DNA from: Methylovulum sp.
Lineage (GTDB): Bacteria > Pseudomonadota > Gammaproteobacteria > Methylococcales > Methylomonadaceae
Length of the DNA stretch: 42,063 nt
Direction of reading: 5' to 3'
Assembly (NCBI GenBank): GCA_030653435.1
Contig: JAURZI010000130.1
Location: 1-42,063 of the forward strand
Part shown: positions 23,620 to 31,985 of the stretch, in pieces
Position numbering within the stretch: the stretch's first letter is position 1
How the letters are laid out: each line of letters opens with the position of its first letter
The notes under the pieces: model-generated
What the model was told of the DNA's origin: nothing
Database searches by the model: none
What the model saw: only the letters and a program-made list of their open reading frames with translations
Translations under genes and position numbers: made by a program

Positions 23620-26286
23620 ATGAATACTTTTAATTCCCTCAAGCTTACTTATCGTTTTGCGCTGTTGATTGCTGCATTTACGATGGGTTTGGTCATTTAT
23701 GGCAGTTGGTCGTTTAATGTGTTGAACGAGCTTAAAGTCAACGGCCCGCTTTATCAACGTATTGCCCAAGATAAAGACCTGCTTGCCGATATTTTGCCGC
23801 CGCCGGAATATATTATTGAATCCTATCTGGTCACCAGTCAGTTGCTCAATCAAACCGGCAGTAGCCGGCAAGACGAGCTGATCGGGCAGCTTAAGCGCTT
23901 AAAAGATGATTATGATAAGCGCCATGAGTATTGGCTTAAGCAGCAGGAGCAAGGTAGCGTAGCGGTTGCCCTAGAACAAGCCTATAGGCCCGCTATGGAT
24001 TTTTATGACGCCGTTTTTAACACGCTTATCCCCGCCCTGCAAAAAGCTGACCGCGCAACGGTTAATTCAGTTTTGCCCCGTATTGAGTCCGCTTACGGGG
24101 CGCATAGAAAGGCTATAGATCAGGTTGTTCAACTGACCATCCAACAAAACAAAGCTAACGAAGACTTCGCAACCGAGCGCCTGAATAATGAGGCGATGCA
24201 ATTGCTGGTCGTTTTAATCGTAATCCTGGCCGTCGGCTTCATGATTGCTTTGGCCATTATCCGTAGCGTATTTGCCCAATTGGGCGGCGATCCGGCTTAT
24301 GTGGCCGATGCAGTCAAAAGGCTTGCCGAGGGGGATTTTTCTAAAGAGCTGGACGTCGCGGGCGATGATAAAAGCAGCTTGATGTATGATCTGAAAATGA
24401 TGCGGGCTTCCATTATGGGGTTTGTTGCAGCGCAACATGTGATGGCGCAAAAGCATGCGGACGGCTGGATTTGGGAGCAACTTGATGATTCCTCGTTTCA
24501 TGGTGCTTATGCGGTAATGGCCAAGGAAATCAATACGCTGGTGCGTTCTCATATCAATGTGAACATGCAGGTCGTCGACGTTATCAGCCGTTATGCCCAA
24601 GGCGATTTTTCCGTCGATATGGAGCGTCTGCCTGGAGAAAAAGCCAAAATTACCCAAGCTATCGATGGCGTCAAGCACACGTTGTTTGATGTTGCCAGTG
24701 AAATCAAAACGCTGACTGAACTTGCTGCCCAAGGGGACTTTTCCAAGCGTAGTGATGCCAGCCGTTTTAATTATATGTTCAAAGACATTCTTATCGACAT
24801 CAACATGCTTATGGAAACCTGCGACAACGGCTTTAGCGATGTGGGGCGTGTTGCCCAGGCACTGGCTAAAGGCGATCTGACCCAAACGATCAGCCGTGAC
24901 TATCCGGGCACGTTTGGCACGGTTAGCCGTGACGTAAACAGCACGGTGGCCAATCTTAAGTTGTTGGTAGGGGAAATCAGCGTGGCCACTGATGCGATTA
25001 ATATGGCGTCTAAGGAAATTGCGGCCGGTAATAATGATTTGTCGCACCGTACCGAGGAGCAGGCGGCCAGCCTTGAACAAACTGCCGCGAGCATGGAGCA
25101 GTTGACATCCACTGTCCAGCAGAACACCGAGAATGCCAAACTGGCCAACCGGTTGGCAATAGGTGCCTCGGAAGTTGCGGGTAAAGGCGTTGCCGTTGTC
25201 GGGCAAGTCGTCACGACGATGAATTCTATCCATGAATCGTCGCGTAAAATTGTGGATATTATTTCGGTGATAGACAGTATTGCTTTCCAGACCAATATCC
25301 TTGCCCTTAATGCCGCCGTCGAAGCGGCCCGGGCCGGTGAGCAGGGCAGGGGCTTCGCCGTAGTCGCCGGGGAAGTGCGGAACTTGGCGCAACGCGCTGC
25401 CGCAGCGGCCGGGGAAATCAAAAGCCTGATCGGCGATTCGGAAGAAAAAGTGGAAGACGGCAGTAAGCTGGTCACCCAGGCCGGGCATACGATGAAGGAA
25501 ATTGTCGGTTCCATTCAGCGCGTCACGGCCATCATGGCGCAGATTTCCGCAGCCTCCGTCGAGCAAAGCTCCGGCATTTCGCAAGTCAATCAAGCCATTG
25601 CCCAAATGGATGACGTCACCCAGCAAAATGCCGCGCTGGTGGAGCAGGCAGCCGCTGCCGCAGAATCCATGGAAGATCAGGCCCAGAGCTTGTCGGCTAC
25701 GTTAGCCGTTTTTAAAATTGATGGTGATGGCTACGCCCCCGCCGCCGTGAGTCCGGCAGCACAAAAAACGATGCCAGTGAAAATAGAAACCTATAAGGGC
25801 AAACGCAAGGCTAGTGTTCCAGAAGGCAAACCTATCCATAATGTGGAAGACATAAGCAGGGGGCTCGATAATGCATTGCACAAACACGCTGAATGGAAAG
25901 TGAAATTTCGTGCGGCTATATCCCATCACGAGAAACTGGATGTAACAACGATTGCAAAAGATGACTGTTGTGATTTTGGCAAATGGTTACATGGGGACAC
26001 CAAGCAGCAGCTCGGTCACTTGGAGAGTTTTACAGAATGTTTGTCAAAACATGCCGTGTTTCACCGCGAGGCAGGCAAGGTTGCCCAGGCTATCAATGAC
26101 AAAAAATATAATGACGCGCATGCCATGCTCAGCACTGAATCCTCAGCTTTCATAGCGGCGTCGAGCGCGGTCGGCACGGCCATCATGCGTTTGAAAAAAG
26201 AGGTGTCCCAGGCAACAAAGCCTGTTGCAACCCAACCGAAAGCCCGGCCTGTAGTCGTCGCCGATGACGAATGGGAGGAATTTTAA
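23620..26286 (+). CDS. Methyl-accepting chemotaxis protein with poly-HAMP region and C-terminal CZB zinc-binding domain
   Basis: From the ATG at 23620 the receptor has 888 residues. It has a first membrane span (residues 8-32), a helical periplasmic domain of about 160 residues, a second span (near 195-220), HAMP-like repeats each marked by an EGDF/QGDF/KGDL motif (LAEGDFS, YAQGDFS, AAQGDFS, LAKGDLT), the signalling domain (SVIDSIAFQTNILALNAAVE at the tip), and a C-terminal CZB domain (LHKHAEWKVKF, CCDFGKWLHG, HAVFHREAG) with its zinc histidines and cysteine. CZB domains sense zinc and hypochlorous acid-type oxidation. The protein ends DDEWEEF. The start replaces an upstream in-frame ATG at 23560 because MNTFNSLKLTYRFALL begins the first membrane segment. 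Confidence 0.92.
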   Translation: MNTFNSLKLTYRFALLIAAFTMGLVIYGSWSFNVLNELKVNGPLYQRIAQDKDLLADILPPPEYIIESYLVTSQLLNQTGSSRQDELIGQLKRLKDDYDKRHEYWLKQQEQGSVAVALEQAYRPAMDFYDAVFNTLIPALQKADRATVNSVLPRIESAYGAHRKAIDQVVQLTIQQNKANEDFATERLNNEAMQLLVVLIVILAVGFMIALAIIRSVFAQLGGDPAYVADAVKRLAEGDFSKELDVAGDDKSSLMYDLKMMRASIMGFVAAQHVMAQKHADGWIWEQLDDSSFHGAYAVMAKEINTLVRSHINVNMQVVDVISRYAQGDFSVDMERLPGEKAKITQAIDGVKHTLFDVASEIKTLTELAAQGDFSKRSDASRFNYMFKDILIDINMLMETCDNGFSDVGRVAQALAKGDLTQTISRDYPGTFGTVSRDVNSTVANLKLLVGEISVATDAINMASKEIAAGNNDLSHRTEEQAASLEQTAASMEQLTSTVQQNTENAKLANRLAIGASEVAGKGVAVVGQVVTTMNSIHESSRKIVDIISVIDSIAFQTNILALNAAVEAARAGEQGRGFAVVAGEVRNLAQRAAAAAGEIKSLIGDSEEKVEDGSKLVTQAGHTMKEIVGSIQRVTAIMAQISAASVEQSSGISQVNQAIAQMDDVTQQNAALVEQAAAAAESMEDQAQSLSATLAVFKIDGDGYAPAAVSPAAQKTMPVKIETYKGKRKASVPEGKPIHNVEDISRGLDNALHKHAEWKVKFRAAISHHEKLDVTTIAKDDCCDFGKWLHGDTKQQLGHLESFTECLSKHAVFHREAGKVAQAINDKKYNDAHAMLSTESSAFIAASSAVGTAIMRLKKEVSQATKPVATQPKARPVVVADDEWEEF

Positions 26287-26445
26287 ACCTCGATGTTAAC
26301 AGTAATCTCCGTCGACCACAGCCCAGCAAAAACAGGGATTCCTGATTAATAGTCTGCAATGGGGGCGGCTTGAAGTATAATTTCCCGCACTCGATAACGC
26401 TATTGCCGCCGATGTATCGACGAGTGCAGTTGTCCTTACACCTGA

Positions 26446-26482
26446 AATAAGGCTGAAAAGTGTAAAACTTTTTAGCCTTATT
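26446..26482 (+). terminator. Hairpin with AT-rich tail between receptor gene and CheZ-like gene
   Basis: AATAAGGCT (26446-26454) pairs with AGCCTTATT (26474-26482), and inside it AAAAGT pairs with ACTTTT. The right arm runs into TTATTTATATAAA. It lies 160 bases after the receptor stop codon and 27 bases before the next start codon. It could end the receptor transcript or act in the leader of the next gene. Confidence 0.5.
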
Positions 26483-26509
26483 TATATAAAATTATTACCC
26501 GGTATAACT

Positions 26510-27052
26510 ATGTTCCCTTCCGACTCAAAAAAACCTGATCTTGATTGGAGCCAGGTGCGAGAAACTGTCAAATTGTTGTCTTTATCAGCGGCTCAAGTAG
26601 AAGAGTTGCTGAGAGAAGGTGATTTATCCGTAAACACTTTAACAGAGTCGTTCACCACGCTGGCTGAGCATATGGGGACGATTAACGGCCACCTGCTGGC
26701 CCTTGACTCCTGTGCAATAAGGGATCAAGCATTAGTCAGCTGCTCAGAAACCAGCGACAAGATTCAGACCTCTGTCGTTGCTTTTCAGTTTTATGACCGG
26801 ATGGTGCAATGCCTGCAACATGTGACCTCCAATCTGATAGGTTTGTCCCGATTGCTGGATAGCCCTGAGCGGCTTTATAACCCAACAGAATGGCTGAAGT
26901 TCCAGAATGAAATTCGCTCAAGGTACACAATGGAATCTGAAAAAATGATGTTCGATGCCATCCTGCAAGGTAAAACAATAGACGAAGCGCTTGCGGCAAA
27001 AGAAGTTCAGCGGAAGGAACAAGGGCAGGAAGACAATATAGAATTGTTTTGA
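26510..27052 (+). CDS. Small chemotaxis-associated protein, CheZ-like in outline
   Basis: The 180-residue protein is helical and soluble, with no signal peptide. Two features recall the CheY-P phosphatase CheZ: a long helical centre with VAFQFYDRMVQCLQHVTSNL near residues 87-106, comparable to the QFQDLTGQ-type active helix of CheZ, and a short acidic C-terminal tail (EDNIELF) after a charged linker, comparable to the CheY-binding tail of CheZ. The exact catalytic Asp-Gln pair of CheZ is not evident: the sequence has Tyr-Asp-Arg-Met-Val-Gln, which keeps an Asp and a Gln four residues apart. No cheC, cheX or canonical cheZ is in the window, so this is a candidate phosphatase. Function is inferred. 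Confidence 0.6.
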   Translation: MFPSDSKKPDLDWSQVRETVKLLSLSAAQVEELLREGDLSVNTLTESFTTLAEHMGTINGHLLALDSCAIRDQALVSCSETSDKIQTSVVAFQFYDRMVQCLQHVTSNLIGLSRLLDSPERLYNPTEWLKFQNEIRSRYTMESEKMMFDAILQGKTIDEALAAKEVQRKEQGQEDNIELF

Positions 27053-27276
27053 TGGGCAGGCCCGAAGCCGTGCGTATTTTCTCACTATCTCCATCCCAAT
27101 CTTAGTGACGGAGCAGTGCCCGCCCATGCACAACACTGGCGGTGAGGCATGTGGGCTGTGTTATGCGGATGGGGCCCTAGGAGAGGGCTTTGGGAAGGCT
27201 TTAAGGCGTTGGTAAAGGCGCTGTTCAGGTGTGTAGGGAGGCACACTCTTGCCGTTGGGCAGGTGACGATGGGGGC

Positions 27277-27666
27277 TTAGCTGAGCTTGCTGATAACCTG
27301 CTTTAATAAATTATCGGGCTTATAAGGTTTAATAATATAAGACGTGATGCCTGCTTGGATAGCTTCTTTCACCTTATCGCCCTCTGATGAGGAAGTCAGC
27401 ATGATCCAAGGGGGGGCAACCAGTTTAGGGTCTTTTTTTACTTCTTTATACAACTCCAGACCTGTCATGCCCGGCATATTCCAGTCACAAATGACGACGT
27501 TAATTTTTACTTTTCTCATCAGTGCCAAGGCTTCAGGCCCATCCGGCGCGTCAAAAACGTGAGTAAAACCGGCTTCGCGCAGAATAGCTTTGGTTAGCGA
27601 ACGTATTGATGAAGCATCATCTACGATCAAAATTTTTTTCTGCAGCATTTCTAGTGATATTTCCAT
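27277..27666 (-). CDS. CheY-like single-domain response regulator
   Basis: This 129-residue receiver has acidic Asp16/Asp17 (LIVDDASSIRSLTK), phospho-acceptor Asp61 (VICDWNMPGMTG), Thr in MLTSSSEG and Lys in YIIKPYKPDNLL. It is distinct from the operon CheY and converges on the CheZ-like gene. The frame may start at 27666, preceded by GGGAAAAAA, or six codons later at 27648. No output domain follows. Its partner is unknown, but CheA of this locus is an obvious candidate. Confidence 0.88.
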   Translation of the reverse strand: MEISLEMLQKKILIVDDASSIRSLTKAILREAGFTHVFDAPDGPEALALMRKVKINVVICDWNMPGMTGLELYKEVKKDPKLVAPPWIMLTSSSEGDKVKEAIQAGITSYIIKPYKPDNLLKQVISKLS

Positions 27667-27922
27667 TTTTTTCCCAAATTATGCTTATATGGATTCAATA
27701 TACAACAATCATACTTAGAATCCGTTGATAAGTGCAATCCATTTTTTAACTGTGTTCGAATACGTGTGCAGATATGCGCCCGGAAGGGCAGGTTTGCGTA
27801 AATAAGAGGGGGCTTATGGGTTTTTTCTAGGTCTTTTAGTAGCACAACGTATTTGATATTAATATGATTTATGACTAGGGGGGGCCTGGCTGTCAGCGCG
27901 CATCGGCCAATTCAGGTTATGA

Positions 27923-28618
27923 CTAGCGGCAACCAGTATCTGTCACCGTCAGTGCAGGATAGGCTTTGTGCAAGTTAGTCGGTAATTCCAATGGGGTATT
28001 ATCATTTTTAATCAGCAAGTATTTTTGGGCTTTTGTTTTGTATTCGATATTAACTGTTGTGTTAATGCTTTTAGCGCGCATTTGTTGTTGCATGGTTCCC
28101 GCTCTTGCCGCTGTGCTGAAAACACCTAATGAAATCTCCTCTTGTCCAGTTGGGGTACGGTGTATAAAAAAATCTTTAACGCCTTGTTTTTTAATTGACT
28201 CAATGAACTCTCCTGCCTCTTTTGCGTTGCCGGGGCGGAATGAGACAACGTAGCGGTTGGCATATTGCTCGTTTTTGCTGATAGGGGTGACTGCATATTG
28301 ATTGCCCATAACGTTAAACCAGTGCTGATAATCCTTTTGGTCAGTAAACGGCCCGACTTCATAACAACGGAAGGCTGGTGCTTTGGGTTGTTCAGGGAGA
28401 GGAGCCGGTGGTGGCGCTGGTGCGGCATCCAGCGCCGCGCTGCCGGTGTCCGCAACATCCGGAGCTGCTGTTTTCAGCTCGCTCAGCAAGACAATAGGCT
28501 CCTGGCCAGCGGGTTGTTGCTCCGTTGTTGCAATATGGGGGGCAAGGGCGCCGGTTTTATATTTCCACATAAAGAAAGCAATATTGGCGAAGGCAAGCAG
28601 CAAAACCAGGGTTTTCAT
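27923..28618 (-). CDS. Membrane-anchored SPOR-like domain protein
   Basis: The 231-residue protein starts with a single membrane span (residues 3-18), followed by a Pro/Ala-rich periplasmic linker (residues 55-80, APAPPPAPLPEQPKAP). The C-terminal part (about 82-200) has two similar halves (FRCYEVGPFTDQKDYQHWF and EEISLGVFSTAARAGTMQQQ) in the GPF/GVF pattern of SPOR repeats. SPOR domains bind denuded peptidoglycan at division sites. Its ATG overlaps the coaX stop by four bases. Placement after coaX is common in proteobacteria. Cargo or partner is unknown. Confidence 0.68.
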   Translation of the reverse strand: MKTLVLLLAFANIAFFMWKYKTGALAPHIATTEQQPAGQEPIVLLSELKTAAPDVADTGSAALDAAPAPPPAPLPEQPKAPAFRCYEVGPFTDQKDYQHWFNVMGNQYAVTPISKNEQYANRYVVSFRPGNAKEAGEFIESIKKQGVKDFFIHRTPTGQEEISLGVFSTAARAGTMQQQMRAKSINTTVNIEYKTKAQKYLLIKNDNTPLELPTNLHKAYPALTVTDTGCR

Positions 28619-29346
28619 GGCGTTTGATCCAAAGTGATCGCGAGTCCTTGTAAGACCAGATCGGCATTAATGGTTAGAGGTATGGCGAGTTGCTGTGCAA
28701 TAAGCCCGGCATCGCCGCCTGTTAAAACCAGTTGCACCGGTTCTGGCTGCGCCCTTAACACATGCTCTACCAATCCGGCTGCGGCTGATACGGTTCCGGC
28801 ATAAATAGCGGCTTCGGTAAACGTGGCGGGTGCCACGGCGTATTGGTTGCCGTGAAAAGGCAACGCATTTGTGCCCTGCGCCAGTGCTTGCCTCATCAGT
28901 GCCAATCCGGGACTGATAAAACCGCCTTGATGTATGCCCTCAGCTGTCAGCAAATCCACCGTCTGTGCCGTGCCGCAGTCGACAATACAGAGGGCTCCGT
29001 GATAGTGCCGCCGGGCGGCGACTAAGGCCAGCCAGCGGTCTACCCCCAGTTTTTCGGGGTGCTGGTAAGCGTTGGTGACGCCGAAGGCGTGCGCTTTGGG
29101 TGTGACGGCAATGATTTCAGTGCCGGGCCACAGCTCCAATGCCGCCGATTGGACTAAGGTTAACAAGGGGCCGGCACTGACACAGGATATGGCAATGGCT
29201 TGCGGCGGGTTTATTGCTTCCCAGAGCTCAAGCAGCGTCTGCCGGTTAAGTTGCCGGTTCGTCAGCGTCGGGCCGACGGTAAGCCCGGCGTTATGGCTAA
29301 GTGCCCACTTAAGCCTAGTATTGCCCATATCAATCAGCAGATTCAT
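28615..29346 (-). CDS. coaX: Type III pantothenate kinase
   Basis: The 243-residue protein has the ASKHA-fold motifs of CoaX: MNLLIDMGNTRLKWAL (phosphate 1), LGVDRWLALVAARRHYHGA (residues 99-117), VDCGTAQTVDLL (phosphate 2), GGFISPGLALMRQAL and the adenosine motif LTGGDAGLIA. It phosphorylates pantothenate in coenzyme A synthesis, is not inhibited by CoA, and needs a monovalent cation. Start overlaps the birA stop codon (29343-29346), indicating coupled translation. Confidence 0.95.
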   Translation of the reverse strand: MNLLIDMGNTRLKWALSHNAGLTVGPTLTNRQLNRQTLLELWEAINPPQAIAISCVSAGPLLTLVQSAALELWPGTEIIAVTPKAHAFGVTNAYQHPEKLGVDRWLALVAARRHYHGALCIVDCGTAQTVDLLTAEGIHQGGFISPGLALMRQALAQGTNALPFHGNQYAVAPATFTEAAIYAGTVSAAAGLVEHVLRAQPEPVQLVLTGGDAGLIAQQLAIPLTINADLVLQGLAITLDQTP

Positions 29347-30338
29347 CGTGCACTACCGCTGAAGCTGACTTCGCCGGACGCAAATGCCTGGATTTTGCCA
29401 TCAGCATGTTCAAGCAATAATAAACCATTGCCGTCTATGCCCCGCACGATACCGGTAAACGGTTGTTCGGCGATAAACAGCATTGCCGCTTGGCCTTGCA
29501 AGCAATCGTAGCTGCGCCATTCATCGAGATACGCCTTGATGCCGATGCTTTCAAACTCCGCCAGCACCGTCAATAGCTGGTTTAACACGCAGCCCGCCAA
29601 GCGGTTTCTATCCAGCGGGGTTTGTCCGGTGACCTTGTCCAAATCAGTCCATGCCTGGGCAATGCTTTCGGCTTCAGCTTCAGGTAAAAATAAATTCAGG
29701 CCCAAGCCTATCACAGCCGCACAAGGGCCGTCGGTTTCTCCGGCTATTTCTATCAGGATGCCGCCGAGCTTTTTGCCTTGGCTGTAGATGTCATTAGGCC
29801 ATTTTAAGCCGACGTCATGGATATGCAGCTGCCTTAGTGCCCTGATCACAGCGACGCCTATCGCCAAGCTTAAACCCGCTGTGCCGGCATAGCCTTGCTG
29901 GAACCGCCACAGTATGGATAAATAAATATTGCTACCGAATGGCGACACCCATTGCCGACCTCGTCTGCCTTTGCCCGCAGTTTGAGTTTCGGCGAAACAG
30001 ACCCGTCCGGAGACCGTGTCCAGTTGCGCGAACTCCACCAGATAACGGTTGGTGGAATCGATTTGGCCGTGAATTTCGAGCGAGGATATGAGCGCTTTGG
30101 TGTCGGGGTCAAGGCAGGCACGGATGTCAGCGGCAGCCAGCAATTCCAGCGGCTTGTCCAGACGATAGCCCTTGCCGCTGACGGCCGAATACGGTAACCC
30201 TAATTCAGTCAGCGTGTTGATGTGTTTCCAGATGGACGAACGGCTAATGCCCAACGCATGGGCTAGTTCGGTGCCGGAGTGAAATTGCCCATCTGCCAGC
30301 AAATTTAGGATTTTTTTTTGTTTATCAGAAATCAACAC
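29343..30338 (-). CDS. birA: BirA, biotin-protein ligase and biotin operon repressor
   Basis: The 331-residue protein has an N-terminal winged helix (residues 1-62, HSGTELAHALGISRSSIWKHI as the recognition helix), a catalytic core with the biotinyl-AMP loop GKGRRGRQWVSPFG, IDSTNRYL before it, and LKWPNDIY, and a C-terminal SH3-like domain. It makes biotinyl-5'-AMP and transfers biotin to acetyl-CoA carboxylase. The DNA-binding domain suggests it also represses biotin genes, as in E. coli, though no target operator is seen here. It heads the birA-coaX-SPOR transcript. Confidence 0.94.
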   Translation of the reverse strand: MLISDKQKKILNLLADGQFHSGTELAHALGISRSSIWKHINTLTELGLPYSAVSGKGYRLDKPLELLAAADIRACLDPDTKALISSLEIHGQIDSTNRYLVEFAQLDTVSGRVCFAETQTAGKGRRGRQWVSPFGSNIYLSILWRFQQGYAGTAGLSLAIGVAVIRALRQLHIHDVGLKWPNDIYSQGKKLGGILIEIAGETDGPCAAVIGLGLNLFLPEAEAESIAQAWTDLDKVTGQTPLDRNRLAGCVLNQLLTVLAEFESIGIKAYLDEWRSYDCLQGQAAMLFIAEQPFTGIVRGIDGNGLLLLEHADGKIQAFASGEVSFSGSAR

Positions 30339-30392
30339 TAGACGGGTTCCTGCCAGTCGACAGCTGATGTTGCCACAGGTGCTGGCTAACCA

Positions 30393-31040
30393 TTACCAAC
30401 GTATAGGCAAGCGTTTTTTTAATTCGATACGGTGGTTTTCAATCGCGATATATCCGCCACGCTTAAGGTCGTTGAGGATGCGCGTCACCATCTCGCGGGA
30501 AGCGCCGACCATCGTCGACAATTCCTGATGTGTTAGCGGGTCGGTGGTTTCTTTGCCGTCTGCCTGGAGTTTGACCATATTGGTCAAGGTCTTGGCAATC
30601 CTGCCATAGACATCCAGCAAAGCCAGGCTGCTAACCTGTTCCGTCGTGCTACGCATCCTTTTGATAACGGTTTTCAACAGCTCGATAGCGATATCTGGAT
30701 TGCGTTGCAGGCATTCAAAAAGATAGGCGCGCGGAAACAACGCGATTTTACAGTCTTCAACCGCCATGACCGTCGCTGACCGTGGCCGCTCATCAAATAG
30801 CGACAATTCACCGAAGGCATCGCCTTCTTGCAGGAAATCCAGCAACACTTCGCGGCCGTCTTCGTTGCTCATAAACACTTTAAGCCTTCCGGACAGGACG
30901 ACGTAGAGGAGGTTATTGGAAATATCGCTCTGATTAACTAATGTTGATCCTTTGGGGAAGTTCTGTGTATGCATGCCGGCTTCCAGTTCGGAGCGGTCTT
31001 GCGGAGAAAGTGATTCGAATAAAGGTACATTTTCAAGCAT
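30393..31040 (-). CDS. Crp/Fnr-family transcription regulator
   Basis: The 215-residue protein has an N-terminal cyclic-nucleotide-binding fold (residues 5-120; FGELSLFDERPRSATVMAVE keeps the GEL and RSA elements of CRP-type pockets), a dimer helix, and a C-terminal HTH (LTHQELSTMVGASREMVTRILNDL). It lacks the N-terminal cysteines of FNR, so it is probably not an iron-sulfur oxygen sensor. cAMP or c-di-GMP binding is possible. It is divergent from the secreted hydrolase gene, 165 bases away, and might control it. Confidence 0.9.
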   Translation of the reverse strand: MLENVPLFESLSPQDRSELEAGMHTQNFPKGSTLVNQSDISNNLLYVVLSGRLKVFMSNEDGREVLLDFLQEGDAFGELSLFDERPRSATVMAVEDCKIALFPRAYLFECLQRNPDIAIELLKTVIKRMRSTTEQVSSLALLDVYGRIAKTLTNMVKLQADGKETTDPLTHQELSTMVGASREMVTRILNDLKRGGYIAIENHRIELKKRLPIRW

Positions 31041-31101
31041 AAGGGGTTGGTTCCTATAAACGCAAACATAATAATTCGGGTGATGTAGGATTCACACCAA
31101 G

Positions 31102-31129
31102 AGCTGTGAATATAACACAGCTTTTATTT
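31102..31129 (+). terminator. Hairpin plus T-tract in the leader of the secreted hydrolase gene
   Basis: AGCTGTG (31102-31108) pairs perfectly with CACAGCT (31116-31122) and is followed by TTTTATTT. This is an intrinsic-terminator shape on the plus strand, but the nearest upstream gene points away. It may stop stray transcription or act as an attenuator before 31206 if the promoter lies upstream of it. Confidence 0.4.
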
Positions 31130-31205
31130 CGTCGTTGTCGTTAAATATTGACCGTACCCAAGAAATTTAAAACCTGTATTAACGTAACCAGATCGGAAGA
31201 ACGCC

Positions 31206-31949
31206 ATGAAAACAAACTTTAATAAAACGCTGTCCGCATTTCGCAAATTTACTGTTGTACTGGTGGGATTGGGGCTTGCAGCCACAATTCAGCCTTCTTT
31301 TGCCGATGAGCCTGCTCATGTGCTGTGGGCCGATGATCTAATCAGCCATATCCAGCCGGAAAATAACGACTACGCTAGCAACCCCACGTTTATAAACTGG
31401 GCGGGCGTGAACGGCGCAACCAAGTATGAGAACCGTAGCCAATGCAGCACATTCCTGACCCATTTACTAAAGCAAGCCTATGGCTGGGACAATGCTGATT
31501 TTAAAGCCTGGTTAGGCAGCACCAGCCCCAGCGCTAGTTTGTATCATGATGCCATTGCTTCCGAAAACGGCTTTGCTATGACCACTAACGTGCAAAATAT
31601 CGTGGTGGGTGACGTGATTGCGATCAAATATCCTGCTGGCATGAGCAGCACCGGGCATGTCATGCTGGTCCGGGGGATGCCTGACGAAATCACTGCAATT
31701 GCGCCTATTATGCCTAATACCCGCCAGTATACCGTTGAGGTCTACGACTCGTCGCAAAGCGGTCATGGCGCAGACGATACCCGTAAAATGGCTGACGATA
31801 CCTGGGACACGGGTGTCGGTGCCGGTGTGTTTAGGCTCTATGCCGATGCCATGACAGGGGAGATCGTTGGTTATACCTGGAGCACTTACAGCAATTCCAC
31901 TTACTACAACCAGTCGGAGCGGCATCTTGTCGTCGGTCGCCTGTACTAA
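31206..31949 (+). CDS. Secreted NlpC/P60- or CHAP-like cysteine hydrolase
   Basis: The 247-residue protein has a signal peptide (residues 1-33, ending PSFA). Its core shows the papain-like order of NlpC/P60 and CHAP enzymes: Cys80 in RSQCSTFLTHLLKQAYG, a VGDVIAIKYP strand near residue 134, His151 in TGHVMLV, and Asp181 in VEVYDSSQSGHG. Such enzymes cut peptide or amide bonds, often in peptidoglycan. No cell-wall-binding repeat is present, so the substrate is open. GGAAGA lies eight bases before the ATG. The gene is followed 36 bases later by the HzsA-like gene in the same direction, probably as one operon. Confidence 0.65.
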   Translation: MKTNFNKTLSAFRKFTVVLVGLGLAATIQPSFADEPAHVLWADDLISHIQPENNDYASNPTFINWAGVNGATKYENRSQCSTFLTHLLKQAYGWDNADFKAWLGSTSPSASLYHDAIASENGFAMTTNVQNIVVGDVIAIKYPAGMSSTGHVMLVRGMPDEITAIAPIMPNTRQYTVEVYDSSQSGHGADDTRKMADDTWDTGVGAGVFRLYADAMTGEIVGYTWSTYSNSTYYNQSERHLVVGRLY

Positions 31950-31985
31950 CCATCCGAGCCAATAATTCTATTTAAGGAGTGCGTC

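Noticed and set aside
24214-25626. 470-residue frame opposite the CZB receptor
   Set aside because: It is an antisense shadow of the receptor gene, explained by the codon bias of that gene.
30393-31040. FNR oxygen sensor
   Set aside because: The N-terminal cysteines needed for the 4Fe-4S cluster are absent.
31190-31200. Eleven bases identical to a sequencing adapter start (AGATCGGAAGA)
   Set aside because: The match stops there, sequence continues normally into a good ribosome site and gene on both sides, so it is chance.
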